Both the position numbers and the translations under genes were made by a program. DNA of 64,000 nucleotides from assembly GCA_025642065.1 (NCBI GenBank), contig JAODUP010000665.1, positions 98,501 through 162,500 of the forward strand, in the 5' to 3' direction. Below the pieces are notes generated by a model that saw nothing but the letters and a program-made list of their open reading frames with translations, did not search any database and had not been told where the DNA came from. Below, one piece after another: positions 47,153 to 61,639 of this stretch (position 1 is its first letter; every line of letters begins with the position of its first letter). The stretch is from Paralvinella palmiformis (Eukaryota > Annelida > Polychaeta > Terebellida > Alvinellidae).

Positions 47153-48597
47153 GATGAAATAGTATTAGATGTGTTTATTTAAACACATATTAAGAGTTCA
47201 ATAAAGTGGCTTTGCGGGATATATTACGCCAAAATTTAAGGCAACAAGGAAAAACATTCCGTTAGATTTCCTATTAACTGAAATATATATAGATCTAAAA
47301 AGCAAATTATGTTTATTAGTAAATTATACATTTCCCATGTAAAATATCACAACCCTACCACCTGTCCCTCGAATCCTGTAATTACAGATTTGAAGGGCAG
47401 GGATAGAGCAACAAATAGAAGCGAAATCCATGTTTAGTCAACGTTTAGTTCTTTATTTTACAATAGCTACGTGTTCAGAAGGCAGAAAGATAAGGGGACA
47501 TTTATCTAACACCCGAATACACAGCCTTCTACAACCCTGAAAGTCACTATTATGTCCTCGGTACTATCATTGCACCAAACTCTATGTATTCCAACTTATT
47601 TCAATGTCATGAATCTGAACTGTGCTGGTTAAGTGTAAATATTTAGTACAAAGTCACTTGATATAATATCTAAATATTTCATAAATAAATCATGAACACA
47701 TTACAGCACGACCAAATATGGACAAGTTATATTTGTTGGTAAATTCTGGCTATGGATTGTCATTTGGAACTTCATCATTAATCATTTGTTCTTAAACATA
47801 TACCATGTCAGTAAATCTCCAGTAACTACAATTTAGATGTTAGGCACTTTTTCTAGAGAAAATAATATTTTGATGAAATAACGAGGGGCTATTTCCCAGC
47901 TTCGTCAATAAGTCACCTTATTGGAAGTTGGTGTTTTGATTATAATGTATTATTAAGTTTGTTTTAAAAATAAATTTTCAATTTATAAATTCCTTTCCCT
48001 CCACCAAAAATTTTAATTTAAAGAAAATTTAGTTTGTTTAATGCCGAGAATCGGTATAAATTTTTAGATTTCAGTAAAAATTTTAATGGCCCACTTTCAA
48101 TCAAAATATATTAATTAATCTCAGCAGCCAAACATCTGCAGAATTGAAATAAATTTGAATGTATCACCAAAATAAATTTCGAATTTATAGAATTAACCTA
48201 CTCACAGCTTGTTCATAAAAGTTTAATTCAGTAAGCAAAATATTAGTTTGTTTAATCGCCGAGCAGTATCAGTATAAATGCTGGAGTAATTAGATTTAAG
48301 TAATAAATAAAGTTAATGACATGTTGTGCGAAAGTTACAATGACGGGCGTCTTGTTATTTCATTAAGACACAAAGCCATCTGATAATAAAATCTATTTAA
48401 TTACGTGTTTCGTGACAGCTACCTTGGTTTTCTAATTAAATAGCAAACAAAGTAACCGGTGCGTTGTTAATGATTAATGATTGGCTAATGGATTGCAAGA
48501 TTGGTGGAGTAACGAATAAGAAGACAAAGGGATTGAATAATAAATGTACAGATAAATACGGCGATGAACAGTAAAACACATTGGTGGATAGATTAAT

Positions 48598-48690
48598 GGA
48601 TGGATGGATGGATGGATAGAAACATGGCCGGATGGATGGATGGACAAATGGATGGTTGGATGGGTCGTTGGGTGAGTGGATGAATGCTGG
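48598..48690. repeat. (GGAT)n minisatellite
   Basis: Imperfect GGAT tetranucleotides in block E. Its frame (48632-48814) is Gly/Trp-rich because of the repeat. Confidence 0.85.
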
Positions 48691-48800
48691 AATTACTTTT
48701 AATTACAATCTAGCTATGAAGATTACAAGGCAAATAAAGCAAAGCTCAATATCATTATGGGGCGTGTATAAGGTACGCACTATTTTGTTCAATAGGGATT

Positions 48801-49498
48801 GTATTGTTTTATAAGACATTGGTTTTATTCAATATTAGTTACGAACAAGTGGCTTCTGTCCGCTGCTAATACTAACAGGTAATATAAGAATACTAGCAGT
48901 AGCAAATACTACAAAGTCAAGGCCACAGGTTGGTACGTTACATCTCTCCTCCATGGGATAATTATTTAATGCATGTTATATTTATCTAATGTTAGACATT
49001 GTAGAGTTACCTTATCAACAGGTTTCAGTGTACTTCATTTACCGGGACACGTACTGTTAGGTGAAGAAGTTGGCTTGCTTCATGAACAGTTTTCTACTTG
49101 CATTAAGACAGAACAATTATAAACAAGTACTTATAATTTATCTTTTTAAGCCATGGATCGATCAATTTCAACTCAGCCGAACTATCTTCCGGTTACTAAT
49201 TTATTATCCGCTGTTAATATTACATTATAAGTGTTGTGTGGTTAACAAACGGACTCTACACGCATTATCGTTATAATGCCTTACCCGATTACGCTCACTT
49301 AGCACATTGTAACCTAATATTAACATTATTTTAATTTCATCGTAATAGGGAAATATATAGATTATTAAATAATAGTATATCCTGCAACGTTATTACAGTT
49401 GTTGTTACGTTCAGCTCTCCCTCTCTCTCGCACATACATATAAACAAGTACATGCCCATGCTAATAAATATAACACGAACAGCTAACGCATATACAAT
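48801..49498. other. Spacer between blocks E and D, copy II
   Basis: No recognised gene or repeat. A 71-residue frame at 49061-49276 has no known motif. Confidence 0.4.
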
Positions 49499-49517
49499 TG
49501 TGTGTGTGTGTGTGTGT

Positions 49518-49554
<37 letters not shown>

Positions 49555-49569
49555 TGTGTGTGTGTGTGT
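49499..49569. repeat. (GT)n microsatellite
   Basis: Opens block D of copy II, corresponding to the GT run at 36101-36136. Confidence 0.95.
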
Positions 49570-52500
49570 AATGTGTTATAAGTGCAGCAAAATGTAAATA
49601 TTCCTACCAAATAAATAGGATTTTGGATATATTAAATCAACGACATTCAAACATTTAGGATCAGCAAAGAAGGTAAATAGATTGTAAACATATCCGGAAT
49701 TTAGTTTTTAATAATAACGTGATCCAGATTAACCAATCATCTGTTATTAAATTTTATTTTTCTTTCTTAGCAGCTGATAACTGTATACTAGTTGTTTATC
49801 ATTCTTATAGTGGTCAATTTACCCGTCTAGTATGGGCCTAATATTTAAGTACATACTCCAATCCTGTATTTCTCTAAATAGAGTTAACCTTTTAATGATT
49901 AACCACCATACAAATGGTTGTAGTCCTATATTCATATGTAGGACAAATTAGAAGAAATTAACAAATAGCAGATATGCAGATATGCATAGCCTTGTGTCGG
50001 GTCACTTTGATGATAAGCGTAAAATGTAAGGCAACATTTGCAAAATCCGCGTTTTAATATTCAAAATCGCTATTAAATCATCAGCATATATGCCGGTTTC
50101 TGTCTATTAAGGACTTCATTTGGTGTCGTATAATAGTGGATTGCCCAACCCTCCAAGAACACAGACGCGCTTTCCTGAAACAGTGATCATATTGTTAATG
50201 GGCACAATTGTATAAATGGTAATAGAGTATACTTTGTGATGAATTGTGTTTTAGAATTGAGATGAAGCGGATTATGGATATTAAATTGCCAGCAGCAAAC
50301 TCTGTATACCTAAGCTAAGGGCCACATATCGGCAAAATCACATATACATATTCTGAACTTTGACCTTCTGCCGGTACCATATTCTAGATTTAATGACTTG
50401 GTTAGAATATCAGTATATCTGCTTACCTAACCTGATGGGTAAAAATGTCCTTGTGAGACCCAATGTGTTTAATAGACGAAATTCTTACTATAATATGGAA
50501 ACCAAAAACTAGCAGTACAATTTCAAATGATTATATCGTTGGCCTAAGCTAACTGTTCACAAAGATTTGCATCGTGGTTTCAGATTGAAGTTGAACAATT
50601 TGACAGCTAGTTCCGAGCATTAATTTTAAGATGATAATTATATATTTAAAGTCTTGGACAAAGTATTTCGTCTAAATCAGGTTATGATGTATCAACTGTA
50701 ACTTGCTCAGTTCATATCACTATTTAAAGTCTAGTTTTTGAAAAGGATCGCTGGTATATCTTCATTCAGATCTTTCAGAACTTTACGCTACGAAGCTTTC
50801 AATATTGTCACCATGTGTAAGCATCATAACCATTAGGTGCACTAAATCCAATGAAAACTTAGGTCCTCGTTCAATCGTATGCTTAGTAGCCGTATACAAA
50901 CTCTCACAATTATGGTTGTATTATATCAGTGGCTCATAATTCATCCTAAAACAATCTTATTTTGTTGTTCTTGTATTGTTCTGCTGCTGGTACAATTTGT
51001 GTTAACTTATTATTAACTTAATCTAATTTACATAAGTCGATTTATAAACTTGTAGTTTAGATAATGCTGACGGAAAATATATCTTAGGATTAGAATATTA
51101 AATTATTATCTCATTATATAACGTTTACTTACTCTTTCATCAAAATATATATTGTCCATAAAAATACAATTAATTGTACCAATATAAAAACGAACAGAAG
51201 AAGATGACGGCGATGACACCACCGTAACTACGACAACATCTACAACAATAACAACAACAACACTAGCGATGATTGCCAAATTACTTCAGATAAGACATAT
51301 GTTGGTACAACAGTATCCTACAAAATATATTAGGTTTTTGAGATGAGTTTATATTGGATATATCTTATAAACCTTTCGAAGATTTGTCACTCTCTAAGGT
51401 GTACTGTAATTAATTTGTTGAGCGTGGTTTATTTATTTATTTATTCCATATATTTAGTGTGCCATCCATTGTGCAAATGCTTTGTTGTGTTTGCACATAT
51501 AACAGAGATATTAGAAAATATATCTAATAGATAACAAAGTTTTGGATCAACTTAATGAGTGTGTTTGTGTCAAGAATTAGTCTATAATTAAGGTGAGTGA
51601 ACGCAGTTAGGCACACTAATGTAAATTGTCCATATATGGAACATGTACCAATATATTATGCTAGTGTATTAGGGATTTAGATAATGTGGATAACTTAGAT
51701 AGATAACTAGATAAGTCATTTTTCTTCATTTAATTTTACATAAATTAAGTCATCCATAACTTTTTCAAGGAAGAGAATAACATTAGCTCATTATTAGGGT
51801 ACAGTGAGATACAAGTGATATTTAAAACCACATCACTCCGTATTAAACTCAAGACGATCTTTTAATATTGTGAAAATCGAAGGACAAGTAAATGAACCCT
51901 GTGTACACGAGATACCAATGACAACATATCAGACAAAATGCCATGAACAAGAACTCTGAAGGATTAGCCTTCCCATTCCAATTTAAATGGTCCAAATAAT
52001 TTAACTGATAAACCAAAAATATCTTACAATCAAGTAGACAGTGCATTAAATATAAAATATGCAAAGAAACAAACAAAACCGGTTTGTCCTTGTCGTAGTC
52101 GATGGACACCATGTTAACATTTTCATGAACGATGTATGGTTCAGTGCTAAGACTACTTCTTTTATCGTATTTAATTAAGGTAATTATTAATTAAATATTA
52201 TAAAGATGGAAAGTAGCGACCATTTATATAGTTTTGGATACAAATTTTAAATTTCAAACATATCGGTAATTACTTAGAGCAAGTTTTTTTTAGTAATACT
52301 TTATAAGGACAGCTTTAATGGATCTTTGGTAATGACCAAGTAATAGTGATTTATTAACTATTCGTCTAATCTTGCTCATTGTTACACAATAATAATAATA
52401 ATAATAATGTATATTTTATAGTTTTAAAAATATATATATATAATAATAATGTATATCACTTATTCACAAGACATGTCAGCATTGCGTCAATAGCATAGAA

Positions 52501-53003
52501 ACCATTGTCGATATGAAGCAGTTTACATGTACTCACTATAGACATGCAGTGCCATTTGAACAATAGAACACTTTGAGATATGGTGGTTCAATGGAACCCA
52601 TTGATAACATTAACTATTTATTGTTGAAAGAAACCATTAAAACAAAGGACCAACCATGGTTGATTTATTCCTATATGGGAGGGCAGTCTATTTTTTAAGC
52701 AATATCGTATTACATAAACGAAAAATAATAATGTCATTACTTGTTTTTAATGTTATTATCACCAACATTTGACCGAGGCAAGGGGATATTACTGACCTTG
52801 AAAATCTCATAATGGTCATACAGATCGCTATTGATACACAAGCCAATCACAATAGCTTCTGTCTCTCTTTGTAGCCTCTCCATCTTTATGATACAACTAA
52901 TGTAGTGATCTTCTTAGCATTTACTTTGTCCTTGGATAGGCATCTTTATCTACAAGCCTTTTAAGTAAATTAGATTGTTTATTGTTGAATAGATGTCGTA
53001 GGA
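49567..53003 (+). repeat. Block D, copy II
   Basis: The direct partner of 36180-39813. Near identity begins about 50530 and homology stops at GATGTCGTAGGA (52992-53003). Differences include a one-base insertion at about 51464 that lengthens a small frame (51343-51534) relative to copy I, shorter AAT and AT runs near 52390, and loss of the (TA)n at 39545-39580 of copy I. Confidence 0.9.
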
Positions 53004-53663
<660 letters not shown>

Positions 53664-55246
53664 TATGTTTGTTCATTTAATTATCTGTATAATTGTATTT
53701 CTGAGTCTGCCTGTACTTGCACACATTAGCCCGAATGAGCACAGATCATGTCTTGTGATTGTCTACGGACCTGTCTGCTCGACTCATCATCCACATACGA
53801 GAATAGAATAACCTTATACACAAATAGTCTAGAATATAGAAGCTAGTATCGATATTGATAATACATTTGTTCTGAATTAGCGTTCTGTGATAAGGTACCT
53901 TTATTTCCAGTAAACGCACTTAGTACCGATTATAAACACCAGATTGCTCGCCCTACTAAATAACATATTATTTTTATAACACGAGGTAAGAATATGTTCC
54001 GGTATTAGGTAAGTGTAACTCTGAATATCAATGAAAATGGGAAGACCATCCAGCCAAGTATTAATAAATTTAAAAGACCAACATCAAAACATATCTTTAT
54101 ACTAATATCGTAAACGTTCCGATATCTACAGATGAATGAAATGGGGTGTAATTTTCACCCTGATTTATGGCATCAACCTGGTACGACGGGCCAGCACGCT
54201 TCTGCCTTATCTAGTCTGCAGTTTATCTAGCTTCTGCCAGATAAAGAGCTTATTACGGGATCAATATGGTTAGCTCTTGAAGGAACGTATGACAAGAAAC
54301 GGCATTGAGATGTACTCTTCCGGAAAGACATAAGATGGAAGAGGAAGATAATTCACTTTGCTATACTTGTAACTTGTCATCAGATCGAGTTAACACTTTT
54401 ATTTTATGTAATAATCATACTTGTTTACATTCTATGATATTATTCTTCAATGTTACTTGTACGTTACATGTGATTGTAGAATCATACATTACACTGAACA
54501 TGTTATCTATTTAATGTACCAGGTAATCAAATTCTTATGCAACGTAATGAATAAGTCATATGTGGTTTCAGATTAAACAATTCCATAGAAGACATTATTT
54601 GATAATATATATATCAATAGCATGTTTGATGTGTTAGCAATTCTATCGATACTACTGTTGAAAACGAATATTTCTACATGACATCGCAATCTCAGTTTAC
54701 TGAAAATGGTCAAAAGTTAGAAGGGTGCGCTATAAACAATTATGTGTTTAATATAATGCAATGAAAGCATGGAATCCTAATGTCACGGATTTAAAATAAA
54801 CGATGTGATGTGATAACAAAATAACTATTTTCATCGAGAGCTAGGGAATGATTATACACTTTCATTGTAGAAAGATTCAAGTAACAGATTATTTATGAAA
54901 ATTGCGTTAGCAAGTTAAAGGCTTTATATATAAAGAAAACACCGACAGGATATGTAATAAATATGCATCTTAGAAACTATTTTGTTTAACATTCTTACTA
55001 CAGATATTTATTTCCAATTGAAAACGATTAAAAGACACCAAGAAGGTCCTCGCTAAAGGTCTGATTGGTTTAAGCGAATATACTCCCATAACAGTGTTTG
55101 CCTTCTTATTACATGTTTCAGTAATGTATAAATGTATTCCCTATTCGTATCTAATTCGAATGTATTATTACTTGTGGTACAATATAAGTTACCTTACTCA
55201 CATTGCTTGTAGCAATATCCTTGAATGCAATTGATAGTACCTCAAG

Positions 55247-55256
55247 TATACAAATA
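55247..55256 (+). promoter_or_regulatory. TATA-like box upstream of the copy C frame
   Basis: TATACAAATA, 42 bases before the conserved ATG at 55298, at the same place as in copies A and B. Confidence 0.25.
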
Positions 55257-55285
55257 CAAGCTCATTTCCCCAAGAAGCTATTAAT

Positions 55286-55486
55286 ATGGAATCCGATATG
55301 AATGATGATATTTACCTATTGAAGTTGAATAGAGGAACTGAGAAAACAGTAATATCTTATATGAGGCGCATTCTCAACCCAAATAGGTATAATAGTTCAA
55401 TGTGTATTGATAATGCTTCTAATTATAATGTCTATAGTACAGAGAATGAAGGCTTAAGTGAAGATTGTTGCCAAGCGGTGGTTTGA
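55286..55486 (+). other. Short frame of repeat unit C (66 residues, uninterrupted)
   Basis: Starts MESDMNDDIYLL at 55286; the ATG common to all copies is at 55298. The frame runs through VISYMRRI, MCIDNASNYNVYS and TENEGLSEDCC to a stop at 55486. This copy shows the frame's full length because the LINE is absent. No signal peptide, membrane segment or known domain. It could be a first exon of a duplicated gene, an element-encoded peptide or a chance frame. Confidence 0.3.
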
Positions 55487-55747
55487 AAGTTTAAAATTAG
55501 TAGGGATTGTAGCAGCCGGATGATTGGCTAGTTTACCTGAATTATTTAATATACCCTTAAGTTATGAATTAAATTTTAATTTCGAATACAGTTAAGCACA
55601 CTGTATTCACTCCTTAGCGCTACTACCCGTCATATTTTAATTGCCACATTGTAATATAAAACAGTTAGTAATCTAATTATAAACGTGTTGACTACAGTAG
55701 TTATAACCAATAATACACTTTGTCATATGTGCTATCTTATCATATCC

Positions 55748-55788
<41 letters not shown>

Positions 55789-56296
55789 GGTACATAATAT
55801 AGCTATCGATGTTCTGAGACTTACCCGAGCATGTTCATTTTATTTTAAAGCTACATTTTAAATACTTCTATAAGACTAAATTTGTTGCCATAATGTTGTC
55901 ATCACAGGTTATTTTATTTACTTAGTGTTGTTTTCAACTACATTTTTGTCTTCGTAATTATGTAAGTTTATTTCCTTTTATTACAAAACTAGGTCATATC
56001 AATCATTGTTCACGCTACTAAACAAGCAATGAATAATCATCGACTCATTGACTCATAGAATTACTCCAATAGCTTGTGACATTCTATATTGCATATTTGT
56101 TTCACATTTGCAACGATAGTTGCAAGGGTTATTGTGTACAAATGTGTTAATAATATATTAAATAAACATAATATCACCAGTTAGCGAACACTGGCAAACA
56201 AGCAATTATCCTACGACATTTGAAAGAAGAGATAACATAACATAAATGATTTTTGGGAATACCGGAAACTTTAAGACTAGTATATGATCTCTTGTG

Positions 56297-56660
56297 TATT
56301 ATAAGCCGGTGGCTGTAATAACGGACGTTGTGTATTATAAGCCGTTGGCTGTAATAACGGACTAGTATATGATCTCTTGTGTATTATAAGCCGTTGGCTG
56401 TAATAACGGACTAGTATATGATATATTGTGTATTATAAGCCGTTGGCTGCAATAACGGACTAGTATATGATCTATTGTGTATTATAAGCCGTTGGCTGTA
56501 ATAACGGACTAGTATATGATCTATTGTGTATTATAAGCCGTTAGCTGTAATAACGGACTAGTATATGATCTATTGTGTATTATAAGCCGTTAGCTGTAAT
56601 AACGGACTAGTATATGATCTCTTGTATATTATAAGCCGTTGGCTGTAATAACGGACGTTG
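56297..56660 (+). repeat. 49-bp tandem array with an internal hairpin
   Basis: Units starting TATTATAAGCCGTT lie at 56297, 56333, 56382, 56431, 56480, 56529, 56578 and 56627: one 36-base step, then six steps of exactly 49 bases. Each unit contains CCGTT...AACGG, a 5-bp stem with a 9-base loop. The last unit ends ACGGACGTTGGTTG. Copy B has one unit (26238). Adjacent units differ by at most a few bases, which indicates recent expansion. Confidence 0.95.
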
Positions 56661-56799
56661 GTTGAATTATGTTACTTCTGTCACAATCACGCCCGTATAG
56701 GAGTTGGTGATAACACTTATAATTGTATGGTTGCTTGACTGTGATGCTTCTGGTAGCGACATGAATGTGTACTTAACTTTTGCGAGCTGACATGAAGAT
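56661..56799 (+). repeat. 3-kb repeat unit, copy C, right end
   Basis: ACGCCCGTATAGG and the CTTCTGGTAGCGACATGAA block match 26279-26360 of copy B. It ends where the truncated LINE begins. Confidence 0.7.
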
Positions 56800-57693
56800 C
56801 TTAATGGATTAAATCAACGATATCTTGGTTTCTTTCTGGATGAGACTCTTTCATGGAAATATCATGTGACTTACGTGAAAAATAAGATTTCTCGGGCCTT
56901 ATATGGCATAAAACAAGTAAAGAAATTCCCACAAAAAATATTCTGAAAAGGTTATACCTGGCTCTCATACAACCATATATCTCATATGGTATACTAATTT
57001 CGGGGAACGCCAATTCATCAATCATTCTGAAAACTGTGTCTTTGCAGAAAAGAGCTATTCGTATTATTAATAATACTGTGAAATCCTAAAATTAAGTGAC
57101 ATGTATCAATACCAAATATATTTGTTCATGGACGACCTTATTGGCAAGAGACTTTCTATATCCTTCGATGGCATATTGCGTCTAAATTATGATGTACAGA
57201 AAAATCGCATGATAAGGCAATTTAGTCAAATAAATGGACCTCGATGTAACTCTGCACTATCCAGTAAGTTGCCGTTAGTCAATATTCTCATTATATGGAA
57301 CAATTGCAAAAGTATCCTTTCCATTTGTAATTCAAGATAAAAAACTAACAAAACCCTGAAAAGTTACATCTTATCTACTTACTCAGCATCTGTGAAATAC
57401 AACAACCCTTATTGTTGTCAATGCACACATGTCTAGGTAAGTATATGATTCCTTGGTACCTGGACCACATACTTCCAATACACACACGACCAGACTTGCA
57501 AATACACAAACGGCGTTTTATTGAGCTGACTATAATTATTAGCTATGATGAGAAGACAACTTCGGCTACATTGGTCCCCCAATTTCTGTATATGTAATAT
57601 ACTTGTAAAATTGGATTATGTATACATCATTTGATATTGAAATTGGAAATAAATACTATTACTGCTACTACTACTACTACTCCTACTACTACT
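56800..57693 (+). mobile_element. 5'-truncated copy of the CR1-like LINE
   Basis: Homologous to 25045-25943 of the longer copy. It starts at a LGFFLDETLSWKYH block, carries ISYGILISGN (about 56985) and RAIRII, lacks the segment for GYNNHTDPLF (deleted at about 57076), and keeps LSDMYQYQIYLFMDDLIGKR (57091-57150) and the 3' UTR. It ends in (ACT)n at about 57656-57693. Several frame changes. The shared 3' end and lack of a 5' part are typical of incomplete target-primed reverse transcription. Confidence 0.85.
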
Positions 57694-57879
57694 TAGATTT
57701 TAAATCAATGCGTGATTTCTATCACTGTAACATTGGTATTTATGCATGATATATTGTATTGAAAGTGAACTGTTTTATTTTCTGAATCAGCTGTCCGTGC
57801 AATGTTTACTACATGTAAATGTCAAGGTTATTAATATTCGAATGTGATAACAACTTGTATTTAATAATATAGAGGAGAT
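57694..57879. other. Spacer before block P, copy III
   Basis: AT-rich; nothing recognised. Confidence 0.4.
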
Positions 57880-59430
57880 ACATATATGACTGGTTCCCAG
57901 GTACAAGTAAAAATAATATTTCCAAAACTTGCAAATCGCCCTTTATATCTACATTAAATAGTAAACAAATTTCATTAAAATCAATTTACATTAAGCTAAT
58001 AGTAAAAATATTAAATCATTTATTTAATCCGTTGAAACTCTTACTAAAAAGAATCCCCTACGAGTCAATGTGAATCAGGAAGGTTTAATTGGTTATAATT
58101 GCAGCGAACTTTATATATCATCCTAGATACGTAGGCTAATAATATAATGAAGACTGATTCTTCCAAGTATGGAATTCAAACACGGGCTAGATACCAGCCT
58201 GATATGATAACGTCTAGATAGCTTCTGAGAAAAATGTGTAAAGTAGTATATAATTAGGTCTATTCTAAATATGGCAACTAAGGTATAATATACAAGTGAA
58301 GAGTCAGATTGAGGTTTTACAAGTCAAACATAAATAAATATAACTTCATGACATCTTTTTAATAATTGAAAGTTGACGATTCTGTGATAATAATTACTAT
58401 TTTCAGTTTTTTCAAAACTAACTAATCGTCCCAGTTGTCCAGAAGAGGGAAAATAGTATCTGTTTCATCTAAAATAGTATCAGCAAAAAAAAAATAATTA
58501 GGTTAAAGTAGTAAGTAAATCTAATAAGATGTTTTCCGGTAATTATAAAGAAGTGTTTTTTATTGTTTCATTATGATACGCGACCACCTGACAATAAAAT
58601 CAAGTACAGTGTCTATTTAAAGACTGTTTATTTGATTTACTAATTACTCAACAAAACTAAACTGGGAATATATAACTGACTGATGAATGATTAAATGATT
58701 GAGGGATTAACTGAAAAATATTGAATTATTGGTTGGATAGATGGATGGATGGATGGATGGATGGATGGAAGGATAGATTGTTTGATGGATGGATTGATGG
58801 AAGCAAGGAGGGATGGGGAAGGAAAGAGGTAGTCCAGGAGGGATGAATGAATGGGTTGATGAAATAATTAAATCCTTTATGTTCCTGGTCATAGTTGCAA
58901 AAAACGTAAATATTTAGCTGTTGTATAGCCCATTTGTTTGGCATGCTTTGCTCCCAGTATTAGGTTTGAGTTCAATTCAGTTCAAGGTCAGAGTTTGCTT
59001 TGTAGTTCAGTTCCGGGCAAGAGATGTAACGATCTTTCACTTCTGTGTTGGGGCTAATATTGTACACTTGTGCCAGATTATCCTCACCAACATAGTTCAT
59101 TGATGCCTACTTAGGAGTATAGGTACTGTAAGGAACATAAGCTGTCTAGTTATAGCATTATGCCATTAAATATAAATTCCTTAACAAAGCATTAATACTA
59201 AATGGTGCAAAGAACTTATCACAGGCCAATCATAATTCTAAAATGGTGTAAAATATCTTATAACAGGCCGATCATTAATTATAACTGGTCTAACATACAC
59301 CATTACCTTTAAGGGACTGAGATTCTATCATCTTCAAAGAATATTTTATAAGATGGATCCTCATCTAGTTGTTGATCTCAAAACGTGTTAAGAACACATT
59401 ATTTAGACATCCATCTTAAATGATGCTCAA
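57880..59430 (+). repeat. Block P, copy III
   Basis: Direct homology to 40440-42100: the GGTACAAGTA start, GATGTTTTC.GGTAATTA (58529), a (GGAT)n tract (58737-58800), the tRNA-like segment (58918-58975), the TGTGCCAGATTATCCTCACCAACAT block (59069) and CATCCATCTTAAATGAT (59409). It then jumps to block Q sequence equivalent to 32150, skipping the whole region that holds the Tigger-like element in I and II. Confidence 0.85.
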
Positions 59431-59714
59431 CTTCTATATACAACATTTAATTGGACACCGTGTTCTTAAATTTATCGATGTTCCGTGAGTGTGTTCAGTA
59501 TTCCGGGTGTGCTTCAGACAGCCTCTTTTTCACCTTTCTAGGATTCTAGTACAATAATGAATTTGAAAAGAAATATATTTGTGAATTATGTATGTTCATC
59601 CACAGCATGTTATGTATTATCATTGTAACCTAGCAAAACATTCAGAACATATATGTGCTATCAGCTACGAATTCTTTTTCCGTTTCTTCGTTATTTTGGG
59701 CAGATCTCGCTTTG

Positions 59715-59850
<136 letters not shown>

Positions 59851-60179
59851 CATGTGGGTTTCCTAATACAAACCCTTTGTCAGTCAAAGGCTATGATTTT
59901 ATTTCTTTGTAACTGTCACAAAAATAATGTTCCGTGGGTGTGTTCAGTATTCCGGATGTGCACCTTTCTATGGTTTTAGTGCAACCATGAATTTGAATAG
60001 AAATATATTTGTGAATTGTATATGTTCTTCCACAACATGTTATCTATTATCATCGTAACATAGCAAAACATTCAGAACATGTATACTATCAGCTATCGAA
60101 TCATATTGCCCTTTCATTATTCTGTGCAGATCTAGCTCTGATGCTTGATTGCGTGCATGCATGGGTTTAAATATCGGAT

Positions 60180-60216
60180 ATGTGTGTGTATATGTATGTG
60201 TACGTATGTGTATGTA

Positions 60217-60299
<83 letters not shown>

Positions 60300-60356
60300 T
60301 GTATGTATGTGTGTGTGCCTGTATATATATGTGTGTGCGTGTGTATGTGTGTGCGG
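60180..60356. repeat. (GT)n-(TA)n-(TG)n compound microsatellite
   Basis: GT-rich degenerate start, a pure TA run at about 60222-60279 and a TG-rich end. Confidence 0.97.
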
Positions 60357-61639
60357 GCGCTGACTGCATATAAATAATGAAATGCAAACGATTTATATTT
60401 TGTTCGTCAACGAATGAAAATGAAGTATCCAATAATGGCAAGACATGCGAGTTTTATATTAAATACAATTTGTAAACCAAAAGCTTTGATCGTATTTCTT
60501 CGTAAATGTCATGGACAACATAATCGCAAAAATAAGTCACAGGTTCATATTTGACAGTTATTGTGATAACACGAAACATTATTGGTTTTGAATATTTAAT
60601 TTTTATAATATTAAAGAATCAGCTTAAAACTGCATTCACTTATTTTGCAATTACATTTGTTGCACTAATATTATAATATATTCCATTTAAATCCATGAGC
60701 ATACCATATTTTGCTTTATAAGTTCCATAATTACGATTAAAACGACAAATGATTTTAACTCTTAATACAATTTACACGGTGAGATGTCAATTTCAATCCC
60801 GTCAATTACTTCATGACCAGTTAGTTACCTATCCACATTTTCTAGAACACATATTCTTACTAACTTATTACGATAAGAATATTTTAACTGAGACAACTTC
60901 AAGATTTTAATTTATTTAACCCGAAATTCGGATGTCCATGTTGATGATAGAAAATGCAAATTTATGCAATATAAAACCATGCACATTACTAATTCCTTTG
61001 TACTCTAATTATCAAAGAAATTCACGTGGAAGCTATGAGAGTTATAGATTAACTTAATGTAATTGGCAACTAATTTGAAACAGTTTACTTAGGTACACAC
61101 GTTAAAACACTAATGTGACAATAAAATGGGGGGTGTGCTTCTACTTTCAACTTACATGTTCTGTGTCTTATTTATCACATTTTACATTAATTATTTGTAT
61201 ATAAACGAAACAACTACTAATTAAGTACATAGTATATTCTAGTATGCCCATTTCCATGTTAACCTTTAGACTAATTTAGAAAGCTATCCCATCATTAACA
61301 TTTGCAGTCATTTAGATCAACTTTATTTTAGTAATAAATAGAGTTAATAAATTATATTAATTACAATTCCATTGTCGTAGTATAAACATTATCCGCGTAA
61401 ACACAGATGCCACGTACCTGTATTGGGTCGGTTTTAGTTTCAGCCCAGACTGAAGATCATCATAGAATAGGTGTTTTGTTTGATAATTTCGCTCCATTTA
61501 ATTATCCGCACAGTAATATTACGACTGATATACGATTATGACACCATCCTCTTTAAACGTGTGGCCGCTTTCTCATTCATATTTGTTTCATCTTACTTTT
61601 AAATCTTGTAAGAACACCTAATTGACCAGATTATCATAA

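Larger units (their letters stand above)
46059..48800 (+). repeat. Blocks Q and E, copy II
   Basis: Collinear with 31385-35283. It adds a segment at about 47375-47640 that copy I lacks but copy III has in part (TATGTCCT.GTACTAT at 47552 and 63022), and carries 48305-48345 (GACATGTTGTGCGA.AGTTACAATGACGGGCGTC), also shared with copy III (63682) and missing in I. Copies II and III are therefore closer to each other in block E. Confidence 0.85.
53768..56250 (+). repeat. 3-kb repeat unit, copy C
   Basis: Homologous in reverse complement to copy A (15405-18487) over nearly its whole length and in direct orientation to copy B (20130-20594). It has no LINE insertion after the short frame and so may show the older state. 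It begins 107 bases after the homopolymer block. A (AT)n run lies at 55751-55783. Confidence 0.8.

Noticed and set aside
51343..51534. 63-residue hydrophobic plus-strand frame in block D, copy II
   Set aside because: A one-base indel changes the frame in copy I; composition is that of AT-rich non-coding sequence.
51849..52112. 87-residue hydrophobic minus-strand frame, also open at 38591-38877
   Set aside because: Between the two D copies, three of four differences in the frame change amino acids, copy I lacks the start codon, and the inverted third copy has stops. It looks like a chance frame in AT-rich DNA.
56297..56660. Regular repeats that might suggest a CRISPR array
   Set aside because: The whole 49-base unit is repeated without unique spacers, and the context is eukaryotic repeat DNA with no cas genes.
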